This document shows, piece by piece, positions 1 to 7,197 of a stretch of 47,883 nt of DNA. Both the position numbers and the translations under genes were made by a program. The stretch covers positions 1 to 47,883 of the forward strand of contig JBDIBF010000014.1 of the NCBI GenBank assembly GCA_039812765.1. Reading direction: 5' to 3'. Numbering within the stretch: position 1 is the stretch's first letter; each line of letters opens with the position of its first letter. Below the pieces are notes generated by a model. That model ran no database searches. It had not been told where the DNA came from and saw nothing but the letters and a program-made list of their open reading frames with translations. Origin of the DNA: JADJVL01 sp039812765 (GTDB lineage: Bacteria > Acidobacteriota > Holophagae > Holophagales > Holophagaceae).

Positions 1-112
1 CCTCGACGGTTATATTCAACGATCCAGCGGCCCACACTACCTTTGTTAAATCTTTAACACCTAGGCCAACTGGTGTTAATGTGAATGCTGCTTCGCCAAT
101 AAAAATACCCAT
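1..112 (-). CDS. partial hypothetical protein, runs off left edge
   Basis: A minus-strand frame is open from an ATG at 110-112 to the left edge, giving 37 codons beginning MGIFIGEAAFTLTPVGLG. An in-frame stop lies just upstream (134-136), so nothing longer starts to its right. The codons are AT-rich (ATT, TTA, ACA, AAA), quite unlike the GC-rich third positions of every other gene in the window. This suggests transferred DNA. The hydrophobic, glycine-rich stretch is too short to assign to a family. A weak purine run (gaagaa) precedes the ATG. It could instead be a fragment of a gene broken by the neighbouring insertion sequence. Confidence 0.35.
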   Translation of the reverse strand, partial: MGIFIGEAAFTLTPVGLGVKDLTKVVWAAGSLNITVE

Positions 113-304
113 TTCTTCTGGTGGATAGGGAATTCAAAGGCCCCATTTTGAACCGCCTCCACTGATGCGTTCGCCAATCGGCGCCCGATTCGGGGCTGCT
201 GGTGGTGTGAGGTCGGCTCTGGATGTCATGGCTGGGGGGCATGGATGCCCTAAAGCTTCTCCCTCTTACCTCAATCACACAACCCAAGGCAGGGCTTCGC
301 CCGG

Positions 305-323
305 GGTCCGCGCATCGCGGACC
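305..323. other. small perfect hairpin behind transposase gene
   Basis: GGTCCGCG (305-312) and CGCGGACC (316-323) form an 8-bp perfect stem with a CAT loop, about 40 nt past the transposase stop. It has no following T tract on either strand. It could be part of the IS91 origin end or a transcription stop. The structure is seen in the sequence and the role is a guess. Confidence 0.35.
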
Positions 324-362
324 TTCCTTCGCGCCGGATTTGTGGGCACACGATCCCGCTGC

Positions 363-1778
363 CTACGGCGGCCTTTCCTTCCGTTCGAGGCAGTCCAGGA
401 TCGCCTTGATCACCTTCGGCTGCGTGATCCACGCGATACGTTGCATGCGGCTGTGGCAGTCGGGGCAGTCGAAGACGTCCACGGCGAAGACCTTCAGCAG
501 CAGCTCGGCCCAGGGGACCCAGCGCCGTCGGATGGTCTTGCCCTGCCTTGTCTCCTCCCACGCCACGCTGTGGCCGCCGCCCTTCTCCTCTTCCTCGGGC
601 GGGGCCGGCACCACGTACCTCCTGTGCCTCGCGTTCGGCGCCAGCACCCCGTAGTAGTGCACCAGATGCATCCTCGGCGGCGGCACCAAGGCCGCCAGTC
701 GGGCCACCAGTTCTTCCTTGGTCAGGAAGATCACCCGCGTGCCGTCGGACCAGGGCGTCTTCAATTCGAAGGCCACCTTCCCGTCCACCGTCTCCACCAG
801 CCGGCCCTTCGCCAGGGGTGGCCGCAGCAGATACCGGCACAGGCGCTCCCGGTGCAGCCGGTCGTCCCCCTCCACCCGCACCGCCGCGTCCAGCGTGAAG
901 CCCAAGGACCGACCTGCCCGCTCCGCCTGGGCCGGCATGCGCACCGGCGCGTCCCGCAGGCACACCGGCTTCGTCCCCGCGCGGCCGAAGACCAGCGTCC
1001 CCTGGATCGAGGCCTGCGCCATCGCGCCCAGCGCCCCGTGGCGGCCCTCGACCGGGTCCTCTGCCTCGACTTCCTCCAGCCAGATCCCCCGGCGCTTCAG
1101 CAGCCCCAGCACCGCCTTCGCGATCCGTGCGACGACCTTCTGCAGATCGGCTAGGCTGGGCGGATCCAGGCCATGGAAGACCGGAGGACCTTCCGCCCCT
1201 TCCACATACACGCCATCCAGCAGCAGCGCATGGAAGTGCACGTTCAGGTTCAGCGAGCTGCCAAAGCGCTGCACCGCCACCAGCGCGCCCGGCAGCGCCT
1301 GCCGCGTGGACGCCAGCCCCAGCGCGCGCCGCGCCGCCATGCGCTGGAAACGGAACACCTCCGCCATCGCGGCACTCGCCGCCGCCTGCACCAGCCGCCC
1401 GTCGTAGGCCAGCAGGTAGCGCAGCACCCGCGGCACGCTGAGCACCCACTGGCGCAGCGGCACCGGCGGCAGCAGCCGCTCGCAGAGCCACGCCGCCCCC
1501 TGCTCCATGCGCCTTCCCCCGCAGGACGGACAGAAACCCCGGCCCTTGCAGCTGAAGGCCACCAGCCGCTCCGACCCGCAGGCCGGGCAGTGGATCCGCG
1601 CGAAGCCCCATCCCAGCAGTCCGCAGCGCAGATAGCCCTCGAACTCCCGCTCGACAAAGATGGGCAGCGGTCGCCCTGACGACTCGCAGGTGTCCCGCAC
1701 TGTGGGCCAAGCCTCGCGCACGCAACCGTGCAGCACGGAGGCGTTTGGGTCCCGGCGGCGGTAGTGGGGATTGACCAC
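363..1778 (-). CDS. IS91 family transposase
   Basis: The 471-residue protein has the two-part layout of IS91 transposases. A cysteine-rich zinc-binding region lies near residues 64-90 (HCPACGSERL, FCPSCGGRR). The rolling-circle nuclease domain follows, with the histidine motif NVHFHALLLDGVY near residues 178-190. A second cysteine pair (CPDC) lies near the C-terminus. These enzymes nick one strand through a tyrosine and transpose by rolling-circle replication. The start is a GTG at 1776-1778 without a good ribosome-binding site; an in-frame alternative has not been excluded. The gene looks intact in length and frame. It is the only mobile-element gene in the window. Confidence 0.9.
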   Translation of the reverse strand: MVNPHYRRRDPNASVLHGCVREAWPTVRDTCESSGRPLPIFVEREFEGYLRCGLLGWGFARIHCPACGSERLVAFSCKGRGFCPSCGGRRMEQGAAWLCERLLPPVPLRQWVLSVPRVLRYLLAYDGRLVQAAASAAMAEVFRFQRMAARRALGLASTRQALPGALVAVQRFGSSLNLNVHFHALLLDGVYVEGAEGPPVFHGLDPPSLADLQKVVARIAKAVLGLLKRRGIWLEEVEAEDPVEGRHGALGAMAQASIQGTLVFGRAGTKPVCLRDAPVRMPAQAERAGRSLGFTLDAAVRVEGDDRLHRERLCRYLLRPPLAKGRLVETVDGKVAFELKTPWSDGTRVIFLTKEELVARLAALVPPPRMHLVHYYGVLAPNARHRRYVVPAPPEEEEKGGGHSVAWEETRQGKTIRRRWVPWAELLLKVFAVDVFDCPDCHSRMQRIAWITQPKVIKAILDCLERKERPP

Positions 1779-1873
1779 TCGGTCATTTTCGTATTTTTTT
1801 CGTATTCTTCCAGGCTTCTCGTCCCCCCTGGCCCCGAGCCATCGAGGGCTTCCCCGGGACTTTCAAGTTCGGC

Positions 1874-3550
1874 TCAAGACTTCCGGAAATACGCCCGCAC
1901 CGCCTTCACCACCGCCTCGGCATACGCCTCCCGGAAGGCCGGGGCCGCGAGGTTCTCCACGTCGGCCTCGTTGGTGAGGTTCGCCACTTCGATGAGCACC
2001 TTCGTGGCGGCGGCGTTGTGCCGGATCGCCGCGGGGACGAAGTTCTTGCCGTCGCGGTGGATGACGTTGCGGATGGCGCGGTTGCCGTGGACGGGGAGCT
2101 TGGCCTTCTGCAGCTCGCGCAGGAGCAGCTCCGCGAAGACGCGGCTGCGGGCCTCGCCCTGCACCTTCTCTCGGGAGGTGAACGTGACGTGGCCGTTGGC
2201 CTTCATCTCCTTCACGTTGGCGGCGCGGCGCCCGGCGAGGCCGAAGCTGGAGGGCACGTTGGCCGCGCCGGGGACGTAGACCATCGTCCCCCGGGCGGTG
2301 GGGTGCAGGCTGTCGGCGTGGAAGCTCACGAAGAGGGTCTTCCGCGGGTCCCCCTTCTTCTTCACGAAGCTGGTGAACAGGTCGTTGGACAGCACCCAGC
2401 GCAGGTGCACGCTCACCGCCGTGGGGCTCTCCCCGTCGATGGGGAAGGGCGGCGTCGTCAGGATGTAGGCGTCGTTGGTGGGGCGCGGGATGGCCTCGCG
2501 GGTCTTGAAGCCGACCTTCGGGTACTTGATGGTGCTGCTGACGTCGGCCTCCGTGTCCTGCTCCAGGATGCGCTTGGTGCGCATGGCGATGTCATAGACG
2601 AAGTCCGACTCCCAGAGCCCGTTGGCCATCGCCCCCTTGTCGCGCCCGCCGTGGCCCGCGTCCAGCACGATGCGCACGCCCGCCAGCTTCGGGCCCGCCT
2701 CCAGCTTCGGCGTGCGGCGCACCTCCTCGCGCACCTCCTCCTCTTCCTTCAGGGCCTGGCTGCCCTCCAGCTGGAAGGGGTCCGAGAGCATCTCCACCGG
2801 GATCCGGATGAGCGTGCCCGGCTGGATGCCCCGCACGTCCGCGATGCCGCTGCGCTTCGCGATGAGGTCCGCGGCGGCGTTCACCTCCTTCGCGTCCACC
2901 CGGTCCGTGTAGCGCATCACCACCGCCGACCAGAGGGCCTCGCCCTTGCGCAGGCGGTAGGCCGCGAAGCGGCCCTCCTTGTCCTGGTCGAAGGCCAGCA
3001 GGGCGCGGTAGGCCTTCACCCGCGCCTCGTCGTCCAGGCCGTCCTCGGGCTGGCTGCGGTCCGGCGCGACCCCCTGCCCGCCCAGGTCCCGGCTGAGCAG
3101 TTCCCGCGGGATGCGCCAGAGGTCCCCGGCCACCAGCTTCTCGGGGTTCTTCGGGTTCAGCGCCTCCAGGCGGTCGTAATTCTGCCCGTGGCCCGTGTAG
3201 TGGGCCGCCATCATCCAGACGGACTCCAGGAGCGGGAAGCGCACGAAGTGCTTCACCTCGTCCTTCGTCCAGGCGTCGTCCGGGAAGGCCGCCCTCAGGA
3301 TCCACTTCTTGCCCTCGGGACTGAGGTCGGCGAAGGCCGCCCAGGGGCCCGGGGAGGGCGCGGCGAGGAACTTTCTCGGCAGGCGCTTCGCTTCGGCGTG
3401 GAGGCCCTTGCGGAAGACGAGGCGCAGCTTCACGGGCCCGCCCTCCGGCAGCTTCCCGGCGAACTCCACCGGCGGCGGCTCGGGCTCCTGGGGCGCCGTC
3501 CAGGCGGGCACCGCGAGGAGCGCCGCGAGGGCGGCCCCCCTCAGCGCCAC
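1874..3550 (-). CDS. N-acetylmuramoyl-L-alanine amidase (Amidase_3)
   Basis: This 558-aa secreted amidase would cut the bond between muramic acid and the stem peptide in peptidoglycan. A signal peptide begins at the GTG at 3548-3550 (LRGAALAALLAVPAWTA). The N-terminal half contains a LysM-like stretch near residues 128-145 (LEALNPKNPEKLVAGDLW). The catalytic domain starts near residue 296 with LDAGHGG. It continues with a zinc-ligand Glu in WESDF, a His in FVSFHADS, and the late catalytic Glu in VLIEVANL. The GTG start is favoured because a purine-rich GGAAGAGG sits 5 nt upstream and the frame then overlaps the upstream RdgC-like gene by 10 nt, implying cotranslation. A much longer reading frame exists upstream but is only the shadow of that gene. 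Confidence 0.88.
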   Translation of the reverse strand: MALRGAALAALLAVPAWTAPQEPEPPPVEFAGKLPEGGPVKLRLVFRKGLHAEAKRLPRKFLAAPSPGPWAAFADLSPEGKKWILRAAFPDDAWTKDEVKHFVRFPLLESVWMMAAHYTGHGQNYDRLEALNPKNPEKLVAGDLWRIPRELLSRDLGGQGVAPDRSQPEDGLDDEARVKAYRALLAFDQDKEGRFAAYRLRKGEALWSAVVMRYTDRVDAKEVNAAADLIAKRSGIADVRGIQPGTLIRIPVEMLSDPFQLEGSQALKEEEEVREEVRRTPKLEAGPKLAGVRIVLDAGHGGRDKGAMANGLWESDFVYDIAMRTKRILEQDTEADVSSTIKYPKVGFKTREAIPRPTNDAYILTTPPFPIDGESPTAVSVHLRWVLSNDLFTSFVKKKGDPRKTLFVSFHADSLHPTARGTMVYVPGAANVPSSFGLAGRRAANVKEMKANGHVTFTSREKVQGEARSRVFAELLLRELQKAKLPVHGNRAIRNVIHRDGKNFVPAAIRHNAAATKVLIEVANLTNEADVENLAAPAFREAYAEAVVKAVRAYFRKS

Positions 3551-4098
3551 GGGACCTCTTCCCCGTCCTGGGCGCCGTCCTCCTGGAAGGGCGCGAGGCT
3601 CTCCCGGATCCAGCCCCGCAGGCGCTCCTGGAGGGCCTCGCCGTCCGCGGCCCGGGCCCTGAGGAAGATCCCGAAGCGCCGCTCCACGTGGGCCGCGCCC
3701 TCCTCCATCAGGAAGAGCCGGTCCGCCATGCGGGCCGCCGGGTCCTTGGAGGCCGTGGTGGGCAGCTTGAAGGCCTGCAGGTCCAGGGTCGAGGCGTTGA
3801 GGGTGAAGGACCATTCCAGGTCCCCGCTGAGGAGGCGCAGCTTGGCCCGCGCCGGCCGCATGCCGCGGCTCAGCGCCTCGAAGGCCTCCCGGCTCTCCGC
3901 CGGATTGCCCTTGCGCAGGGAGACCTCCTTCACGTCCCCGCGCTCGCTGGCCAGCAGCACCGCGTCGTCCACGAAGCAGCAGGAGAGGTCGCCCTCCTTG
4001 CCCGACATGCCGCCGTCCACGAGGCCGCGCATCCAGAGCCAGACGAGGAACTCCTCGCCCAGGAAGCGGCCCTGTTCGATGACTTGCACTTCCTTCAT
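3541..4098 (-). CDS. RdgC-like protein, C-terminal part as separate gene
   Basis: The 185-aa protein starts MKEVQVIEQGRFLGEEFLVW. The segment FLGEEFLVWLWMRG resembles, from memory, the FLGREFLTWLW segment in the second half of longer RdgC-like proteins of delta-proteobacteria. Its ATG overlaps the stop of the preceding gene (4095-4098, ATGA), and GGAAGAAG precedes it, so the two products are probably made together. Residues 45-170 are rich in beta-strand-like stretches (RAKLRLLSGDLEWSFTLNA). No signal peptide is seen. RdgC proteins bind DNA as rings and modulate RecA; whether this two-chain version does so is inference. It could instead be an unrelated partner of the upstream protein. Confidence 0.6.
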   Translation of the reverse strand: MKEVQVIEQGRFLGEEFLVWLWMRGLVDGGMSGKEGDLSCCFVDDAVLLASERGDVKEVSLRKGNPAESREAFEALSRGMRPARAKLRLLSGDLEWSFTLNASTLDLQAFKLPTTASKDPAARMADRLFLMEEGAAHVERRFGIFLRARAADGEALQERLRGWIRESLAPFQEDGAQDGEEVPWR

Positions 4099-4706
4099 GC
4101 TTCTTCCAGTTCAAGGTCCAGCGGGTCCAGCGCCATCAGCGCCTCCACCGGCAGCTCGGGGGCCACGCGGCCCGCGAGGAGCAGGGGCGCCAGGGGCTGC
4201 AGCTCGCAGCCGAAGGACTTCATGAAGAGGTCCAGCAGGGCGCTCTGGCTGCGGCCGCTGGTGGCGGTCGTCCAAAGCATGCCGCCCTTCAGGTCCCACG
4301 CGACGTCGACGACCTTCAGCGCGGGGAGCACCTTCTGCAGCAGCTCCGCCTTCACCTCGTCCTGGAGGGAGATGCGCGCCTCCTTGCCGATGAAGGCGAG
4401 GTCCTTCTCCGCCATGAGCCGCCGGAGGCGCAGGTCCACGTGGGCCTTGAGCAGGGCGGGCGGCACCCTGCGGCTGTCGATGCGCAGGCCGAAGAGCGCG
4501 AAGCGCTCCTGGGAGGCCCAGTCCTTCTCCGGCGGCGTGATGAGCGGGTTGCGCCAGTCGCACCAGCCGGCCCGCTCCTCTTCCAGGCCGTCCTGGAAGG
4601 GACGGAAGGCGTGGCCGGCGAGGCCCTCGGCCAGCTCCTCCTCCGAAGGCACCGGCCCGAGGACGAGGTAGCGCTTGAGGCTGAAGCCTCCCTGGGCCAG
4701 TCCCAT
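4095..4706 (-). CDS. RdgC-like recombination-associated protein, N-terminal part
   Basis: The 203-aa product begins with a beta-strand opening (SLKRYLVLGPVPSEEEL). It contains a GWCDWRNPL turn, a FALFGLRIDSRRVPPALLK helix start and a VVDVAWDLKGGMLW strand. This order matches, as remembered, the first half of RdgC-type proteins that circle double-stranded DNA and restrain RecA. E. coli RdgC is about 300 aa in one chain; here the remainder seems to be the next gene, joined by an ATGA overlap. The start at 4704-4706 overlaps the phosphatase stop by one base (TGATG). The order PP2C, RdgC-N, RdgC-C, amidase therefore forms a translationally coupled operon. Family assignment is moderately sure; function is inferred. 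Confidence 0.65.
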   Translation of the reverse strand: MGLAQGGFSLKRYLVLGPVPSEEELAEGLAGHAFRPFQDGLEEERAGWCDWRNPLITPPEKDWASQERFALFGLRIDSRRVPPALLKAHVDLRLRRLMAEKDLAFIGKEARISLQDEVKAELLQKVLPALKVVDVAWDLKGGMLWTTATSGRSQSALLDLFMKSFGCELQPLAPLLLAGRVAPELPVEALMALDPLDLELEEA

Positions 4707-5626
4707 CAGCGGCTGCCCAGGACGCGGCCCAGGCGGCCCAGCAGGCTGCCCTTGCCGTCGGCGTTCGGGTTGTCGGGGTCCGTGACTTTCGGCGTCTCAC
4801 CGTGGGCGGGGAGCCGGAGCGCGGGATCGTCCAGGGCCAGGAGGAGGGCCGTGATGTTGTCCCGTCCTCCGTTCCGCAAGGCCTCCTCCAGCATCAGCTC
4901 GAGCGTCCGGCGGGGGCTGAAGGCCTGGGCCAGGATCTCCCGGAGCCGGGCGTCGTCCACCTCCCCGTGGAGGCCGTCGGAACAGATGAGGAGCCGGTCG
5001 CCCCGGCGCAGGGGCGCCTTCCCGAGCACGGGCACGATGGGGGTGGGGCAGCCCAGGGCCTGAGTGATCATGTTGCGCTGGGGATGCACCCGCGCCTGCT
5101 CCGGCGTCAGCGAGCCCGCCGCGATCATCTCGTGGACGAGGGTCTGGTCCGTGGTGAGCTGTACCAGGTCGCCCCGGCGGAAGAGGTAGGCCCGGCTGTC
5201 CCCGATCTGGGCGATGTAGGCGCAGCCGTTCCAGATGATCACGGACGTGAGCGTGGAACCCATGCCGCGGGCCGTGCGGTCGTCGTCGGACCAGCGCAGC
5301 ACGGCCTTCGAGGCCTCCTCCACGGAGCCCCGCATGGCCTCGATGAGGAGGGCTTCACTGACCTCGGCCTCCGGGATGCGCCCCCAGTGTCCGAAGAGGT
5401 AGACGGCCACCGCGGCCAGGCCTTCCCGGCTCGCCACCTCGCCGGCGGCCGCGCCACCCATGCCATCGGCCACCGCCGCCAGCAGGCCGTTCTTGCAGAT
5501 GCTGCGGCTGCGCAGGGGCCCGCTGACCAGGGGCTCCTCGCCGTCCAGCGCATTGACGAGGTAGGCGTCCTCGTTGTTCTTGCGCACGCGGCCTGGATGG
5601 GTGAGCGCTGCGTAGTCGATCAGCAT
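4706..5626 (-). CDS. PP2C-family serine/threonine phosphatase
   Basis: The 306-aa protein has all usual PP2C metal-binding motifs in order: NNED (17-20), VADGMGG (52-58), GSTLTSVI, IGDSRAYLF, CSDGLHGEV and GGRDNITALLL. It should remove phosphate from serine and threonine in the cytoplasm using two Mn or Mg ions, typically counteracting a Hanks-type kinase. No such kinase is in the window. A 45-residue proline/asparagine-rich tail (NPNADGKGSLLGRLG) follows the catalytic domain. It is first in the operon with the RdgC-like pair and the amidase. A second, different PP2C lies at 12234-13028. Confidence 0.92.
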   Translation of the reverse strand: MLIDYAALTHPGRVRKNNEDAYLVNALDGEEPLVSGPLRSRSICKNGLLAAVADGMGGAAAGEVASREGLAAVAVYLFGHWGRIPEAEVSEALLIEAMRGSVEEASKAVLRWSDDDRTARGMGSTLTSVIIWNGCAYIAQIGDSRAYLFRRGDLVQLTTDQTLVHEMIAAGSLTPEQARVHPQRNMITQALGCPTPIVPVLGKAPLRRGDRLLICSDGLHGEVDDARLREILAQAFSPRRTLELMLEEALRNGGRDNITALLLALDDPALRLPAHGETPKVTDPDNPNADGKGSLLGRLGRVLGSR

Positions 5627-5795
5627 GAAGGAGCTTCGGAACGGGCTTCCCAGCGGACGGGAGGACGGGTGATTTCCGGGGGTCCGCGGTCCGCTAGGAT
5701 GGCGGAGGCGTGACCCCCATCATAGCCACGGAGGGGCGCCCGGCCGAAACGCCGCGCAGGAGCCCGGACCCGGATGCATCGGAGGCCTCGAGTTG

Positions 5796-6677
5796 ATGGA
5801 TGACCCCCCCCCGAACGACGTGCGCCGCATGCTGGTGGCCGGCCCCGGGGCCTACGGCCGCTCCCTGGCCGCCTGGGCCGCGCGCTGCGGCCTGGAGGTG
5901 CGGCTCCTCGGCCGGGACCGGACCCATGGCGAGGCGGGCCTGCGCCGCATCCATGAGGTCTGGGACCGGGACGTGGCCCGCGGCCGCCTCGACCCCGCGC
6001 ATCGGGACCTCGCGAGGGCGCGGATCGGTGCCGCCTCCAGCCTGGCCGAGGGCCTGGCGTGGGCCGACGCGGTGCTGGAGGCGCTCCCCGAGGATCTCCT
6101 CGAGAAGGCCGGCTTATGGCGGCGCCTCGAGGGCTGGCCGGGGCTCCGCCTCTCGGGCAGTTCCTCGATCCCCATGACGGCGCAGGCGCGGGCGGCGGGA
6201 TCCGGGGAGGCGCCCCTGGGCTTCCACGGCTTCGTGCCCGTGGAGCGCATGGACGTGCTCGAACTCGCGGTGCCGGAGGGGGCCCGTGATGCGGACGTGG
6301 CCTCGGCCTCGTCCCTCGCGGCACAGCTCGGCAGGACGGTGGTCCGGGTGCGGGACCAGGACGGCTTCGCCGCGACGCGGATGGCCCTCGCCCAGGGCCT
6401 GGAGGCCATGCGCCTCCTGGAGACCGGCGCCGCGGACCGGGACGGGATCGATCGCCTCATGGTCGGAGGCTACGGCCATCCCGTGGGTCCCCTGGAGCTG
6501 TCGGACCGCATCGGCCTCGACCTGCGGCTCGCCATCGCCCGCCGCCTGCACGCGGCCACCGGCGCCCCGGCTTTCGCCCCCCCCGCGGTCCTGGAGCGCC
6601 TGGTGGCCGAGGGGCGCACGGGCCGAGGCGCCGGGGCCGGGTTCTATGCCTGGGACGCCGAGGGCCGGAAGTCGTGA
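5796..6677 (+). CDS. 3-hydroxyacyl-CoA dehydrogenase family protein
   Basis: The 293-aa protein starts with a Rossmann NAD-binding fold (VAGPGAYGRSLAAWAARCG, with the GxGxxG pattern modified to GPGAYG). It ends with the helical domain of hydroxyacyl-CoA dehydrogenases, including ATRMALAQGLEAMRLLETG, GYGHPVGPLELSDRIGLD and GRGAGAGFYAW. It would oxidise or reduce a 3-hydroxyacyl-CoA with NAD, as in butanoyl-CoA metabolism. The Pro-Leu-Glu-Leu-Ser-Asp segment replaces the usual PxGPxELxDxxGLD with little change. GGAGG at 5781-5785 fits either the ATG at 5796 or a TTG at 5793; ATG is preferred. It is transcribed away from the phosphatase operon. Confidence 0.85.
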   Translation: MDDPPPNDVRRMLVAGPGAYGRSLAAWAARCGLEVRLLGRDRTHGEAGLRRIHEVWDRDVARGRLDPAHRDLARARIGAASSLAEGLAWADAVLEALPEDLLEKAGLWRRLEGWPGLRLSGSSSIPMTAQARAAGSGEAPLGFHGFVPVERMDVLELAVPEGARDADVASASSLAAQLGRTVVRVRDQDGFAATRMALAQGLEAMRLLETGAADRDGIDRLMVGGYGHPVGPLELSDRIGLDLRLAIARRLHAATGAPAFAPPAVLERLVAEGRTGRGAGAGFYAWDAEGRKS

Positions 6678-6832
6678 AGCAACCCTGGATCCTATCCCTG
6701 CTGGCGGCCTTCGTCGCCTTCCTGGTCCTCTGGTCGCTCTGGAAGCTCGGGAGGCTGCTGATGAAGCTGATCCTCTCCGTCGCCCTCGTGAGCCTCGTCG
6801 CGCTGCTCCTCTGGTACCTTCTTCACAGGTGA
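6674..6832 (+). CDS. small two-helix membrane protein (52 aa)
   Basis: A GTG at 6674 overlaps the stop of the dehydrogenase gene (GTGA). It opens a frame encoding MKQPWILSLLAAFVAFLVLW followed by a basic hinge (KLGRLLMK) and a second hydrophobic run (LILSVALVSLVALLLWYLL) ending LHR. The protein should cross the membrane twice as a hairpin. It matches no family I can name. The overlap suggests it is translated together with the dehydrogenase. Its short length makes it easy to miss, but the composition is clearly that of a membrane protein. Confidence 0.6.
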   Translation: MKQPWILSLLAAFVAFLVLWSLWKLGRLLMKLILSVALVSLVALLLWYLLHR

Positions 6833-6857
6833 ACGACTCGCCACGCTGAGGAACCCC

Positions 6858-7088
6858 ATGGCAGCCCTTTCCTGTCCCCATTGCGGCCAAGACCTGACGG
6901 CCCCCCAGAGCGTCCGCATCGCCGAATACCACTTCGGGCACCTGGAGAAGGTCAGCCAGGACGTCATGGAGGGCCCGGGCTTCCTGTACCACCTCGAGGT
7001 TCCGGACACTTACACGATCCTCTGCAACGGCTGCAAGCGCCTGGTGCGCACCCTGCCGATCCCCGGGAAGACCCCGGCCCACGCCTAG
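6858..7088 (+). CDS. small zinc-ribbon-like protein (76 aa)
   Basis: The 76-aa product has CPHCGQDL at residues 6-13 and CNGC near residues 56-59, two CxxC knuckles that could hold one zinc ion. Between them lie a tyrosine/histidine-rich segment (AEYHFGHLEKV) and VPDTYTILC. It starts at an ATG preceded by GAGG, 25 nt after the small membrane protein. It has no signal peptide or membrane segment. I do not recognise a named family. A role in nucleic-acid or protein binding is only suggested by the knuckles. Confidence 0.65.
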   Translation: MAALSCPHCGQDLTAPQSVRIAEYHFGHLEKVSQDVMEGPGFLYHLEVPDTYTILCNGCKRLVRTLPIPGKTPAHA

Positions 7089-7152
7089 GCCTGGAAGCCG
7101 GCCCACGCCCAGGCTAGGCAGCCCGGCCTCCACGGCCGGACGGCCCCGACGA

Positions 7153-7178
7153 GGAAGGGCCCCGATCGGGGCCCTTCC
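7153..7178. terminator. bidirectional hairpin between converging genes
   Basis: The segment is a perfect 26-bp palindrome, arms GGAAGGGCCCCGA and its complement, in the gap between two converging genes. The fold leaves only a tight loop. A short pyrimidine run follows on the plus strand. It probably ends transcription of the zinc-ribbon gene and of pilQ from the other side. Confidence 0.6.
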
Positions 7179-7197
7179 CTTCGTCCCGGGTGTCCGC

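Larger units (their letters stand above)
153..1870 (-). mobile_element. IS91-like insertion sequence (ends approximate)
   Basis: The element is defined by an IS91-type transposase gene and by a sharp change of base composition near position 150. IS91 elements have no inverted terminal repeats and move by rolling-circle transposition next to GAAC or CAAG tetramers. A GAAC lies at 149-152, on the side where the 3' end of the transposase, and hence the expected origin end, points. Two small hairpins follow: arms AATCGG/CCGATT near 176-190 and an 8-bp perfect stem at 305-323. The right end cannot be fixed; it must lie between the transposase start and the stop of the amidase gene at 1874. Both boundaries are inferred. 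Confidence 0.4.

Noticed and set aside
54..287. A 77-codon minus-strand frame across the composition boundary
   Set aside because: It spans the IS edge, has no ribosome-binding site and no protein-like pattern; the other frame (1-112) looks more like coding sequence on the left.
4095..4098. RdgC split caused by a sequencing frameshift
   Set aside because: The junction is a normal ATGA stop-start overlap with a purine-rich site before it, as at many other gene borders here; kept as two genes though a fusion in relatives should be checked.
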